NCBI GenBank assembly: GCA_002292285.1
Contig: DBBP01000011.1
Location: forward strand, 1 to 64,000
DNA length: 64,000 bases
DNA from: Proteobacteria bacterium UBA981
Lineage (GTDB): Bacteria > Pseudomonadota > Gammaproteobacteria > Ga0077536
Direction of reading: 5' to 3'
Made by a program: the position numbers and the translations under genes. Position 1 is the first letter of the stretch. Every line of letters begins with the position of its first letter. Below are positions 35,770 to 45,204 of the stretch, piece by piece. Below the pieces are notes generated by a model. That model was not told where the DNA came from, did not search any database, and saw only the letters and a program-made list of their open reading frames with translations.

Positions 35770-37449
35770 TCAAGCTGCCCTGGTCGCCCCCAGCACCAGC
35801 GGCTGATTAACCGCACTCAATATGGCGCGCAAGGAGGCTTCAACAATATCGCTGGAGCGCCCGACTCCGCAATAACGCCGGCCGTCGACATTCAACTGCA
35901 CGTAGGTCACTGCCTCGGCGCCAGCGCCATCGGCCTGGTTAAGCGTGTGTTCGTTGTACTCAACCAGCACGATGTTCTTCCCGCAATGTGCTTCCAGCGC
36001 GTTGACGAATGCCCCAACGACACCGGAGGCGCGGCCTTTGAGCGAAATGCTCGCGCCGTTTTCGGTCAGGCTCGCAATCAGTTCGTCTTCATCGTTCTGG
36101 CGCGCAAGTTGATAGCCGGTTAGTACAAACGGTGCTGCTGAACGGAGATACTGCGCATCGAACAACTCAACAATTTTCTCTGGTGCGACTTCAGCCTCAC
36201 TGTCTTCGGCGAACTTCTGCACGACGGTACTGAAATCGACCTGCAGCCAGCGCGGGATCTGCAGACCCTGTTCCTGCTCGAGCACATAGGCGATACCGCC
36301 TTTGCCAGATTGCGAATTAATCCGAATCACTTCCTGATAGGAACGCCCGAGATCAGCGGGATCAATCGGCAAATAGGCGACTTCCCAAGCTTTAGCCGCA
36401 TCCTGTTTGGCAAGACATTTCTTGATTGCATCCTGATGACTGCCGGAGAAAGCAGTAAAAACGAGTTCCCCTGCCCACGGATGGCGCGGGTGCACCGGCA
36501 TCTGCGTACATGCCTTAACACCGCGAATAATCTCATCCATGTTCGACAAGTCGAGCTCGGGATCAACACCCTGGCTATAGAGATTCATGGCCATCGTCAC
36601 GATATCCATGTTGCCGGTGCGCTCACCATTACCGAGCAAGGTGCCTTCTATGCGATCGGCACCGGCCATCACGCCAAGCTCAGCGGCCGCCACGCCACAG
36701 CCGCGATCGTTATGCGTATGCAGACTCAACACCACACCTTCTCGCCGTTTGATGTGCGTCGACATCCACTCGATCTGATCGGCGTAAATATTCGGCGTCG
36801 ACATCTCCACGGTTGCCGGCAAGTTGATGATGCACGGTTTCTCGGCAGTCGCATCCCAAATCTCAAGCACGGCATCGCAGACTTCTACTGCGTAGTCGAG
36901 TTCTGTGCCAGTGAAACTTTCCGGGGAATACTCGAATGTCCACGCCGTGTTCGGGTACTTGGTCGCTTCAGCCTGAATCAAGCGCGCGCCTTCGAGAGCA
37001 ATATTCTTCACGCCATCACGATCGAGGCCAAACACTTGCTCGCGCTGGACTGTGGAAGTCGAATTGTACAAATGCACCACCGCGCGTTTGGCACCGACCA
37101 GGGCTTCGAACGAGCGCTCGATCAATTCTGGCCGCGCCTGGGTGAGGACCTGAATCGACACGTCAGCCGGAATCAAATCGTCGTCAATCAAGTGGCGGAC
37201 AAAATCGAAATCAGGTTGCGATGCGGCAGGAAAACCGACTTCGATCTCTTTGAAGCCGACTTTGACCAGCAATTTGAACAGCTGCAGTTTCTGCGCCACG
37301 TTCATCGGTTCAATCAGCGCCTGATTACCATCGCGCAGATCCACACTGCACCACTGCGGTGCTGTACTGATGACTTGATCGGGCCAGGTGCGGTTGCTAA
37401 GGCCGACGACGGGGTAAGGGCGATACTTGCGGTGATCGAAATTGCTCAT
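35770..37449 (-). CDS. leuA: 2-isopropylmalate synthase, type 2
   Basis: The first committed step of leucine synthesis: condensation of acetyl-CoA with 2-oxoisovalerate. The 559-residue length and the motifs SVDLRDGNQAL, HTHNDRGCGVAA and GNGERTGNMD identify the LeuA2 subgroup. A C-terminal regulatory domain for leucine feedback covers about 425-559. It is divergent from an Lrp/AsnC-type regulator, with an AT-rich 199-bp region between. After its stop, 53 further codons are open in the same frame (to about 35608); I treat that as chance. Confidence 0.96.
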   Translation of the reverse strand: MSNFDHRKYRPYPVVGLSNRTWPDQVISTAPQWCSVDLRDGNQALIEPMNVAQKLQLFKLLVKVGFKEIEVGFPAASQPDFDFVRHLIDDDLIPADVSIQVLTQARPELIERSFEALVGAKRAVVHLYNSTSTVQREQVFGLDRDGVKNIALEGARLIQAEATKYPNTAWTFEYSPESFTGTELDYAVEVCDAVLEIWDATAEKPCIINLPATVEMSTPNIYADQIEWMSTHIKRREGVVLSLHTHNDRGCGVAAAELGVMAGADRIEGTLLGNGERTGNMDIVTMAMNLYSQGVDPELDLSNMDEIIRGVKACTQMPVHPRHPWAGELVFTAFSGSHQDAIKKCLAKQDAAKAWEVAYLPIDPADLGRSYQEVIRINSQSGKGGIAYVLEQEQGLQIPRWLQVDFSTVVQKFAEDSEAEVAPEKIVELFDAQYLRSAAPFVLTGYQLARQNDEDELIASLTENGASISLKGRASGVVGAFVNALEAHCGKNIVLVEYNEHTLNQADGAGAEAVTYVQLNVDGRRYCGVGRSSDIVEASLRAILSAVNQPLVLGATRAA

Positions 37450-37648
37450 GGGATGTCTCTGGGTTAACTCGTTATTTCACTAGCTGGCGCATGGTTGCCC
37501 TGGCAACCTCACTTCCAGGCGAAGAAGTATACGAGGAGCGACGTAGAGAATGATTGCGAATTATCCATTTATTCTCGCTACAACGCACTACATTATCTAA
37601 TTTTGATCTAATATTTGGCGTATATCTCCAAACATTGATAAATCGGCA

Positions 37649-38152
37649 ATGGCTAAAGCAACTCAGCGCAGCAAACTACTGGTACTTGACCGTATCGACC
37701 GCCGCATCCTCACCCTCATGCAAGACGATGCGCGCATCACCAATCTGGAACTCGCCGACAAAGTCGGCCTGTCTCCCACGCCCTGCTCGCGCCGGGTCAA
37801 ACGGCTGGAGGAATCAGGCCTTATCACCCGCCACGTCACGCTGCTCAACCAGTCGCTGCTCGGGCTCAACATCACTGCGATGATTAGCATCACCATGGAT
37901 CGCCATACGCCCGATCGCTTTGAGAACTTTGAAATTCAGGTCGGCACTTTCCCGGAAGTGATCGAGTGCAGCATTGTCACCGGGCAGGCAGCTGATTACC
38001 TGCTCAAGGCTGTGCTGCCGGACATGACCTACTACGAAGAATTTCTGCTGGGGCGATTGACACGGATCGAGGGAGTCACAGGCGTTCACTCGAGTTTTGT
38101 GTTGCGAAAAATTATTGACCGCACGGCACTGCCACTCGATCACGTCGAATAG
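37649..38152 (+). CDS. Lrp/AsnC-family regulator
   Basis: A 167-residue regulator with the N-terminal helix-turn-helix (LDRIDRRILTLMQDDARI, LADKVGLSPTPCSRRVKRL) and the C-terminal RAM ligand domain (about 80-155). Lrp-type proteins respond to amino acids. Its divergent position to leuA suggests control of leuA by leucine (inference). Confidence 0.92.
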   Translation: MAKATQRSKLLVLDRIDRRILTLMQDDARITNLELADKVGLSPTPCSRRVKRLEESGLITRHVTLLNQSLLGLNITAMISITMDRHTPDRFENFEIQVGTFPEVIECSIVTGQAADYLLKAVLPDMTYYEEFLLGRLTRIEGVTGVHSSFVLRKIIDRTALPLDHVE

Positions 38153-38303
38153 ATTGATGAACATTTGCAGGTGTTCATTCCGCCGGTACCACCAAAGTGC
38201 TTCCGTCAGATCGCGCCGTTGGTCAGCGCACGATGGCAATAGCCGCCTGCGCAGCTGACAATGCCTGAGCCTTTAAGTTGGTCAAAAAGAGGGAGCATCA
38301 GGC

Positions 38304-39476
38304 ATGTCACAAGCTTTACCCACTGAGCGGGCTGCGAAACGCGTGGCCTTGATGTCCGCGGTCGATAGCGTTCGCGAGACGTTGCTGGCCGACATTACCG
38401 AAACGGAAACGGGACGCACGCTTGCAGCAAGCTCGGTTAGTGCGCTCCGTGGGGCCGGATTATTTTCGCTCAAAGTACCTGCCGAGCTCGGTGGCGCCGA
38501 AGCCGATCCGGTGACTCAGATTGAGGTACTCGAGGCCGTCTCCTATATCGATCCGTCAGCCGGATGGAGCACCTTACTCGGCTGCGGCGCAATGACCATG
38601 TCTGCTTATTTGCCGCAAGCCGCTATCGACGAAATGTGGTCGGCAGGCCGTATCCCGACGGCTGCAGCAGTCATCATGCCGGGCAAGGGTTCGCGCGTCG
38701 CCGGCGGCTTCGAAGTAAGCGGCACGTGGTCCTGGGCTAGCGGCGTGCGTCATGCGGAATGGATTGGTGTGCATATTCTGATCGACTCGGGCGCTGATGC
38801 ACCGCCCGAGTCACGGCTGGCTTTTTTCCCGGCTCGCGATATTGCGATCGACGACAACTGGTATATGTCGGGTTTGAAAGGCACTGGCAGCTGCAATTTT
38901 TCGATCGACAAGAAATTTGTGCGCGAAGATTTTACGTTTGACTTCCACAGCATGACGCCGCAGCGCGGCGGGGCGATGTATACGCTCGGGGTGCCGGCAC
39001 TGCTGGCCAACGAGCTCGGCGCGTTCGCGGTTGCGGTCGGCCGGCGGGCGATTGATGAGATAGCGACCCAGGCGGTCGCCAAAAAACGTGGCTACGTTGC
39101 GAAATTGAGTGTTGCGGATCGACCTGTGTTTCAACGTTTGTTAGGCGAAAGTGACTTCAAGCTGCGTGCAGCACGCGGCTTGTTGATGGAACGCTATGAA
39201 CAAGCCTGGCAGACCGTCAGCCGGGGAGAAACGCTGACCGCAGCTGAACAAGTCGACCTGCGCGGCGTGGTTGCCTTTACGCTGCATACCGCCTGTGACA
39301 TCGCGCAACAGCTGTTTCGCTATGGGGGCGGGACTGCTGCGCGCCTCGACAACATGCTGCAACGCTGTGTCCGTGATCTTGAAGTCGCCTCGTTACACCT
39401 GTTTGTGACTGACGCCATCTACGAAGAGCGTGGCAAAACCCTGCTTGGCGACGAGAACCCGAATCATATGGTGTGA
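38304..39476 (+). CDS. acyl-CoA-dehydrogenase-fold flavoprotein
   Basis: A 390-residue flavoprotein of the acyl-CoA dehydrogenase superfamily, closest in style to the HpaB/HsaA-like flavin-dependent monooxygenase branch. It shows LKVPAELGGAEAD, WSWASGVRHAEWIGV and FRYGGGTAARLDN. These enzymes take reduced flavin from a partner reductase; a flavin-reductase-like gene lies at 45.2 kb but not adjacent. A strong GAGGGAG site precedes the ATG. Substrate is unknown. Confidence 0.85.
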   Translation: MSQALPTERAAKRVALMSAVDSVRETLLADITETETGRTLAASSVSALRGAGLFSLKVPAELGGAEADPVTQIEVLEAVSYIDPSAGWSTLLGCGAMTMSAYLPQAAIDEMWSAGRIPTAAAVIMPGKGSRVAGGFEVSGTWSWASGVRHAEWIGVHILIDSGADAPPESRLAFFPARDIAIDDNWYMSGLKGTGSCNFSIDKKFVREDFTFDFHSMTPQRGGAMYTLGVPALLANELGAFAVAVGRRAIDEIATQAVAKKRGYVAKLSVADRPVFQRLLGESDFKLRAARGLLMERYEQAWQTVSRGETLTAAEQVDLRGVVAFTLHTACDIAQQLFRYGGGTAARLDNMLQRCVRDLEVASLHLFVTDAIYEERGKTLLGDENPNHMV

Positions 39477-39642
39477 GTTCTGTGCGTGAATACCAACGCT
39501 ATGCAGTAGTGGGTAACTAACGTAGACCCTAGCGCTCGATCAACGCGGCATAGCGGTTCAAGTGCCTGCGCGCGTGGCACAGAGTGTGCCGACAGCAGGC
39601 GTACACGAAAATAGATTCAGCCTTAAACAAGACCGACCCAAA

Positions 39643-40239
39643 ATGCACCACTACTGCCACTGGATTTTTGACCTCGACGGAACCCTGACGGTACCGCAGC
39701 ACAATTTCGAAGAGATTCGCCTCGAGCTGGGAGTGCCACCCGGCACGCTGATCCTGGAATACCTGGAACAACTGGAGGCCTCGCACGCGCACGGGATCCG
39801 CGTGCGCTTGAATGCGCTGGAAAGCGCCCTCGCTAATGAAGCACGAATCGCCGACGGTGCACGTGAGGTACTCGAGATACTGCAGCGACGAGGTGCCGAC
39901 ATTGGCATCCTGACCCGCAATACGCGGCAGAACGCGTATAACGCCCTCGAAAGTATTGGCCTCGCGTCGTTTTTCGATACCGCACACGTACTTGGCCGCG
40001 AAGAACACACCCCGAAGCCGGCACCCGACGGCATTCACCATTTACTTGAACAATGGCGGGGGCAGCTCGCGCAGACGGTGATGGTCGGTGATTTTCACCT
40101 GGACCTCGAAGCCGGCCGTAACGCGGGCGTCGGGACTGTGCATGTGGCCCCATCAAGCGCGCCGCGCTGGCCGCACTTGACCGACCATCGCTTCAACTCT
40201 CTTGAGGAATTGGCCGCTCTTTTGGCTACTGGAGCCTGA
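39643..40239 (+). CDS. HAD-family phosphatase
   Basis: A 198-residue HAD hydrolase with motif I DLDGTL, motif II GILTRNT, motif III Lys in EEHTPKPAPDG and motif IV GDFHLDLEAGRN. The layout is that of Gph/phosphoglycolate-type enzymes with a helical cap. The start at MHHYCHW gives the normal distance to motif I. It converges on the NYN gene, whose stop is 5 nt away. Substrate is unknown. Confidence 0.9.
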   Translation: MHHYCHWIFDLDGTLTVPQHNFEEIRLELGVPPGTLILEYLEQLEASHAHGIRVRLNALESALANEARIADGAREVLEILQRRGADIGILTRNTRQNAYNALESIGLASFFDTAHVLGREEHTPKPAPDGIHHLLEQWRGQLAQTVMVGDFHLDLEAGRNAGVGTVHVAPSSAPRWPHLTDHRFNSLEELAALLATGA

Positions 40240-40244
40240 CGCGC

Positions 40245-41063
40245 TTAATCCGCCGTCTTGATGTTGCGGATTTTGTAGCCGCCGGAGCGCTCATCGAGTT
40301 CGAGCATTAAGTGACCGCGCGATTGCGCCTCTTCCAGCAAGGTGCTGAACGAACGTACCCCATAGTTACTTTCGTTAAAGTCAGGGCGTCTGCGCTTCAA
40401 TGCCTGTTTAATCATCGAGCCCCACAAGGTGGTGTCGTCACCGCGCTCATCCTTAAGTGCTTCGGCAGTCTCAACAATGAGGTCGATCGCGCCCTGCAAG
40501 GCGTCATCCTGTTTCGATTTCGGCGTCTCTGCTGAGGTCGCCTTGCTCGTGCGTGACGATGCGCGCTTGCGACGACTGGTCTCGTCCTTGGCGACCAAAT
40601 CATCATAAAAAATAAATTCGTCGCAATTGCTAACCAGCAGATCCGAGGTTGAATTCTTCACCCCGACACCGATGACCGTCTTGGCGTTTTCGCGCAACTT
40701 GCTCACCAGCGGCGAGAAATCAGAATCGCCGCTGATTATCGCGAAAGTGTCGACATGCGACTTGGTATAGCACAGGTCCAAAGCATCCACGACCATGCGG
40801 ATATCGGCAGAATTTTTGCCCGACTGGCGTGCGTGCGGGATCTCAATCAGCTCAAACGCCGCCTCGTGCATCTGCTTCTTGAAATCCTTGTAGCGGTCCC
40901 AGTCGCAGTAAGCTTTCTTGACGACAATGCTGCCCTTAACCAGCAATCGCTCGAGAGCGAATTTGATATCGAACTTAGCGTAGTTCGCATCGCGAACCCC
41001 GAGCGCAACATTCTCGAAGTCGCAGAACACCGCGAGGTTGTGGTGTTCATAATCATTTGCCAT
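40245..41063 (-). CDS. NYN-domain / LOTUS protein
   Basis: A 272-residue protein. The N-terminal NYN (PIN-like) ribonuclease domain has FCDFENVALG, the acidic ADIRMVVDAL and SGDSDF, which together form a divalent-metal site. A Lys/Arg/Ser-rich linker (about 165-190) joins it to a C-terminal OST-HTH/LOTUS domain (about 190-270, GVRSFSTLLEEAQSRG). Bacterial LabA-like proteins of this type probably act on structured RNA (family knowledge). It lies just downstream of the probable selenoprotein gene on the same strand (20 nt). Confidence 0.92.
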   Translation of the reverse strand: MANDYEHHNLAVFCDFENVALGVRDANYAKFDIKFALERLLVKGSIVVKKAYCDWDRYKDFKKQMHEAAFELIEIPHARQSGKNSADIRMVVDALDLCYTKSHVDTFAIISGDSDFSPLVSKLRENAKTVIGVGVKNSTSDLLVSNCDEFIFYDDLVAKDETSRRKRASSRTSKATSAETPKSKQDDALQGAIDLIVETAEALKDERGDDTTLWGSMIKQALKRRRPDFNESNYGVRSFSTLLEEAQSRGHLMLELDERSGGYKIRNIKTAD

Positions 41064-41083
41064 TAGTTGGGTAATCCTTAAGT

Positions 41084-41656
41084 TTAACGTCCAATCGGAC
41101 AGAAAGCCACGTCGCCAACTGCCTCATCGGTGGCCTCGTCGAGATCGGTGAGAAAAGTTGCATGGAAGCGATTGACCATCGCTGCTAATCCAATCGTCAG
41201 GCACAACTCAACCAGTTCGTCCTTGGAGAAACGTTCGCTCAACTCGGCATACATGGCATCGTCGACACGATTGTCGCGAGTCAACCCTTCGGAGTAACGC
41301 AGCACGAGGCGATCGGTAGCGTCGAAAGTTTCTAATTCAGCTGGAGCAGCCATGGCTGCGATTTCTTCACGCGATAATCCGACACTCTGACCGAGCATCA
41401 CATGCGTGGGAATTCAGTAGTGACAGGCGTTGATCTGCGACGCGCGCAAATAGGCGAGTTCGCGATAGCGCGCTTCGAGCTTCGGGTTTTCATACAGAGC
41501 CATAGCCATGCGCGAAAATGCGTCGAGCATGCCGGCGTGATTGCCGAACATTTTCAGCACGTTCAGGAGCGGAAAGCCCATCGCTTCAAGCGCATCATAT
41601 GACGCGTTGACTTCGGGACCGGCATCGGCGCGTTCGACCACTGGGATGCGTGACAT
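41084..41656 (-). CDS. AhpD/CMD-family protein with in-frame TGA, probable selenoprotein
   Basis: The frame runs 190 residues if the TGA at 41414-41416 is read as selenocysteine (residue 81). The protein shows the AhpD catalytic pattern exactly: Glu66, eleven residues, Cys78, His-Tyr, TGA81, Ile-Pro-Thr, His85. This is E-x11-C-x2-[U]-x3-H, where AhpD has Cys at the TGA site. The frame is open on both sides with no other disruption, and the full length is normal for carboxymuconolactone-decarboxylase-like proteins. A SECIS-like hairpin follows the TGA. AhpD-like selenoproteins are known from marine metagenomes. A thiol peroxidase or disulfide reductase role is likely. The alternative is a nonsense-mutated pseudogene. 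Confidence 0.8.
41368..41408 (-). promoter_or_regulatory. putative bacterial SECIS element
   Basis: Downstream of the TGA on the coding strand, GATGCTC pairs with GAGTGTC (7 bp, two G-U) around the loop GGTCA. A lower stem CACGC/GCGTG encloses it. The loop begins 22 nt after the TGA. The E. coli fdhF SECIS has a GGUC loop at almost the same distance, and G/U of that loop bind SelB. No separate bulged U is evident; two consecutive G-U pairs sit where it would be. Confidence 0.7.
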
Positions 41657-41798
41657 TAACTTAGACTCCAGAGAAGCAGGACGGGCTAGGTTATCAGGCT
41701 GTTCCCCCGGTTACAAGCAAGGTCTGGCGTGCCTGACTTTGCGTATACTGTCGGCACGTTGGGGAATGGCTCGCTGCTGTCGGCGCCGGGATACTGAA

Positions 41799-42140
41799 AT
41801 GATAAAACTGACCATCTGGGCCGTACGCCGAGCCGATCTGACACACGAACAATTCGAAACCTATTGGCGTGAACAACACGCGCCCTTGATTAAAAGCGTG
41901 ACCGAGTTTAATCGTCATATCCGTCGCTACGTTCAGTGCTATGCGGTGCCTTCCGATTTACCCCTTGGGGCAAGCGGCGAATACGATGGTATCGCTGAGC
42001 TGTCATTCGACAATGTCGCCAGCATGACAACCGCGTTTAATGAACCGCGCTATCTTGAGATTGTCCGCCCCGACGAATTGAAATTCGTCGATCTCGAGAA
42101 ATGCCTGTCCTATGTGAGCGAAGAACTGCAGGTTATCTAG
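41799..42140 (+). CDS. EthD-domain protein
   Basis: A 113-residue ferredoxin-like-fold protein. MIKLTIWAVRRADLTHEQF and YWREQHAPLIKS match the EthD family, dimeric proteins found in ether, aromatic and polyketide degradation clusters. It is divergent from the CMD-type gene and precedes the phosphotransferase. Catalytic role is unknown. Confidence 0.88.
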   Translation: MIKLTIWAVRRADLTHEQFETYWREQHAPLIKSVTEFNRHIRRYVQCYAVPSDLPLGASGEYDGIAELSFDNVASMTTAFNEPRYLEIVRPDELKFVDLEKCLSYVSEELQVI

Positions 42141-42205
42141 CTGTTCACCATACCGACCAACGAGCGCACCAGCGAACGTGCACTCCAATCAGATAGAAAC
42201 TGCCC

Positions 42206-43621
42206 ATGATCGAATTCGAGCGCGCCCTCGAACGTGTACTCGTCGACAAAGTAGCTGGCTGCCACGGGCTGCAGTCCGCCAGACGTTTGTCGGGCGGCGC
42301 GAGTCAGGAGACTTACGCCGTCGAAATCAACACCGATAACGGGATTCGTAAGCTTGCGTTCCGGCGCGCACCGGGCGGCGAGGCGGACCCGACAGCGTAC
42401 GGTCGCGCGGGGCTGAACATCGAAGCGCAACTCATTGAACTCGCGGGCCAACAAGGTGTGCCGGAACCGCAGGTGCTTTTTACGCTTGCCCCTGAGGATC
42501 AACTCGGGGTCGGCTTCGTGATGTCGTGGGTCGACGGTGAAACGCTCGGCGCTCGCATTTGTCGCAAGGATGACTTCGCCAGCATCCGCCCTCAGTTGGC
42601 GCGACAGTGTGGGGAAATTCTTGCGCGCATTCATGCCATCGATGTGAGCGCACACGGGCTCGACAAAACACTGGAAACACTCAATCCGCGCGCTTTCATC
42701 GAGCAGCAGCGGGAAATTTATGAGGGCTTTCAAACGCCGCAACCGATGATCGACTACACCGCGCGCTGGTTACTCGAGCATCTCCCGGACGGCGGCCCAC
42801 TAACTCTGGTCCACAACGATTTTCGCAATGGCAATCTGATAGTCGATCCTGAACAGGGCGTCGTCGCGGTGCTTGACTGGGAGGTTGCCCACATCGGTGA
42901 TCCGATGCGCGATCTGGGCTGGATTTGCACCAACTCATGGCGTTTCGGGGTGGCGGACAACGAGGTCGGTGGCTTCGGTCATTTAGCCGACCTGCTGGCC
43001 GGCTACGAGGCGGTCAGTGGACGCAAGATTGATCATTCAATCGTGCGCTACTGGCAAGTGTTCGGATCATATTGGTGGGCCATTGGCTGCCTGAGCATGT
43101 TTGAACACTATCGCAGTGGCCCGGACAGTACCGTCGAACGCCCGGGCATCGGACGACGCAGTTCCGAGTGCCAGGTCGACTGCGTCAACCTCATCATGCC
43201 CGGACCGGTCAGCCTTCCGGAAGCGGTCGTAGACGATGAGTCAAACATGCCACGAACGGCAGAATTGATTGAAAGCGTACGGGACTTTTTGCGCCACGAC
43301 GTGAGCGCAGAAACGCAAGGACGCACGCACTTCCTGGCCCGTGTCGCGGCGAACTCTCTTGATATTGTCAGTCGCGAGAACTCGTTCGGGCCAGCCCAGG
43401 AGACCGCCGAGGCAGAACGCTTGCGCGCGTTGCTGAACGAACGCGGATCGCTGGAAACCTTGCGCTGGTCATTATGCGAGCGACTGCGCGCCGGCACGTT
43501 AGCGCTTGAGGACACTCGGTTGATTGAACACCTGCGCGCCACGGTCGTTGCCAGAGTCGCCATCGACCAGCCCAATTACTCGGGCTTTAAGCGTGCGCTG
43601 GAGAGTAACGTCAACGTCTGA
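42206..43621 (+). CDS. aminoglycoside-phosphotransferase-like kinase with C-terminal DUF6285
   Basis: A 471-residue protein. The APH-fold kinase (about 1-340) has a Gly-rich RRLSGGASQETY loop, the catalytic HNDFRNGNLIVD, and LDWEVAHIGDPMRDLGW, the metal-binding DxD-type segment. The last 130 residues are a DUF6285-like helical part. It lies directly before an acyl-CoA dehydrogenase gene. The same two modules are fused in eukaryotic ACAD10/11 and paired in Pseudomonas levulinate catabolism (LvaA/LvaC), where a 4-hydroxyacyl-CoA is phosphorylated and then the phosphate eliminated. By analogy, this gene may phosphorylate a hydroxyacyl-CoA. Confidence 0.87.
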   Translation: MIEFERALERVLVDKVAGCHGLQSARRLSGGASQETYAVEINTDNGIRKLAFRRAPGGEADPTAYGRAGLNIEAQLIELAGQQGVPEPQVLFTLAPEDQLGVGFVMSWVDGETLGARICRKDDFASIRPQLARQCGEILARIHAIDVSAHGLDKTLETLNPRAFIEQQREIYEGFQTPQPMIDYTARWLLEHLPDGGPLTLVHNDFRNGNLIVDPEQGVVAVLDWEVAHIGDPMRDLGWICTNSWRFGVADNEVGGFGHLADLLAGYEAVSGRKIDHSIVRYWQVFGSYWWAIGCLSMFEHYRSGPDSTVERPGIGRRSSECQVDCVNLIMPGPVSLPEAVVDDESNMPRTAELIESVRDFLRHDVSAETQGRTHFLARVAANSLDIVSRENSFGPAQETAEAERLRALLNERGSLETLRWSLCERLRAGTLALEDTRLIEHLRATVVARVAIDQPNYSGFKRALESNVNV

Positions 43622-43859
43622 TGTGTCTTTGCGGTGGGCACGCAATCAAGATCAATTGAGCGCTGCCCGACCCGTGACCCGGCGACCTGGAACAATTGCT
43701 CCAAGCCACCGCCTGACGGCCATCACCGACATTAACCACAGTTCAATTGGCAGCGCGGAATGCCCGCTCGCGGATCGGTGTTGTTCATCGCTTTCGACTT
43801 CCCTATAGAATTCACCGGCCGGCAACGCAATCCCGCTTGCCGTCAAGACCAGCAACAGG

Positions 43860-45158
43860 ATGCCAACTATGTGGGATTTCGAGACCGATCCGGAGTTTCA
43901 AGAGCAACTCGACTGGATGGAGCAGTTTGTACGCGCAGAGGTCGAGCCGCTCGACCATGTGCTGGGTAGCCAGTGGAATATCCACGATCCACGCTTCGTC
44001 AAACTCGCGCGTCCGCTGCAAGCCAAAGTGCGCGAGCGCGGCCTGTGGGCGTGCCATCTCGGTCCTGAACTTGGCGGCAAAGGCTACGGCCAGGTGAAGC
44101 TGGGTTTGATGAATGAAATTTTTGGACGCTCACGCTTCGGACCGATTATTTTCGGCGCGCAAGCGCCGGACACTGGCAACGGCGAGATTCTTGCCCACTA
44201 TGGCACCGCCGAACAGAAAAAACGCTTCCTCGAGCCCTTGCTCAACAACGACATCGTGTCATGTTTCTCGATGACCGAACCGCAAGGTGGTGCCGATCCG
44301 CTGGTGTTCAAGACAAGTGCCGTCCAGGACGGCGATGACTGGGTCATCAGCGGCGAAAAGTGGTTCTCTTCGAATGCGCGCTTCGCCGACTTCTTTATCG
44401 TCATGACAGTGACGGACCCGGATGCTTCACCGTATCGGCGCATGTCGATGTTCATCGTGCCGCGGGAAACACCGGGCGTTGAGATCATTCGCAACCTGTC
44501 TTTCTATGGTGAACCCGAGGCCACCCATGCCTACATGCGTTACGACGACGTGCGGGTCCCTGCCGAAAACATGCTCGGCGGTCGTGGCGATGCATTCGTG
44601 GTCGCGCAAACGCGTTTGGGTGGCGGGCGCATGCATCACGCCATGCGCACCGTCGCTCAGGCCAGCCGGGCGCTCGACATGATGTGTGAGCGCGCGGCGT
44701 CACGCGTTACTAAAGGTGAAATGCTTGGCAACAAACAAATGGTGCAGGAGAAAATTGCCGACTCCTGGGTACAGCTACGCCAGTTTCGTTTACTCGTTCT
44801 GGAAACAGCCTGGATGATCGACAAGCATCAGGACTACAAGAAAGTGCGTAAGAATATTGCCGCGGTTAAGGCTGTCATGCCGGGCGTGCTGCATGACATT
44901 GCCTCGCGCGCCCTGCATTTGCATGGGTCAATCGGCATCTCGAACGAAATGCCGTTCGCCGACTGGGTTATCAATTCCTTCCACATCGGCCTTGCAGACG
45001 GCCCGACCGAAGTGCACAAGGTCACCGTTGCGCGTGAAATCCTCAAAGAAGTAACGCCAAGCGAACAATTATTCCCTGATTACCACCTACCGTCCGAAGA
45101 AGCCCGCGCGCTGGACCTGTATGGCGAGTTGCTTGACCAATTGGCTGCCAACGCTTGA
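43860..45158 (+). CDS. acyl-CoA dehydrogenase, ACAD10/11-like
   Basis: A 432-residue acyl-CoA dehydrogenase with CFSMTEPQGGADP, WVISGEKWFSSNA (flavin region) and the C-terminal LHLHGSIGISNEMPFA. Its partner upstream is the phosphotransferase. Together they probably convert a hydroxyacyl-CoA, via a phospho intermediate, to an enoyl-CoA (inference from ACAD11/LvaC). A 238-bp gap between the two genes contains no gene that I can see. Confidence 0.9.
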   Translation: MPTMWDFETDPEFQEQLDWMEQFVRAEVEPLDHVLGSQWNIHDPRFVKLARPLQAKVRERGLWACHLGPELGGKGYGQVKLGLMNEIFGRSRFGPIIFGAQAPDTGNGEILAHYGTAEQKKRFLEPLLNNDIVSCFSMTEPQGGADPLVFKTSAVQDGDDWVISGEKWFSSNARFADFFIVMTVTDPDASPYRRMSMFIVPRETPGVEIIRNLSFYGEPEATHAYMRYDDVRVPAENMLGGRGDAFVVAQTRLGGGRMHHAMRTVAQASRALDMMCERAASRVTKGEMLGNKQMVQEKIADSWVQLRQFRLLVLETAWMIDKHQDYKKVRKNIAAVKAVMPGVLHDIASRALHLHGSIGISNEMPFADWVINSFHIGLADGPTEVHKVTVAREILKEVTPSEQLFPDYHLPSEEARALDLYGELLDQLAANA

Positions 45159-45204
45159 GCGGAATAGCTGCCCTGCCTTCTCCTGTAGCACTGAGACAAC
45201 ATTT

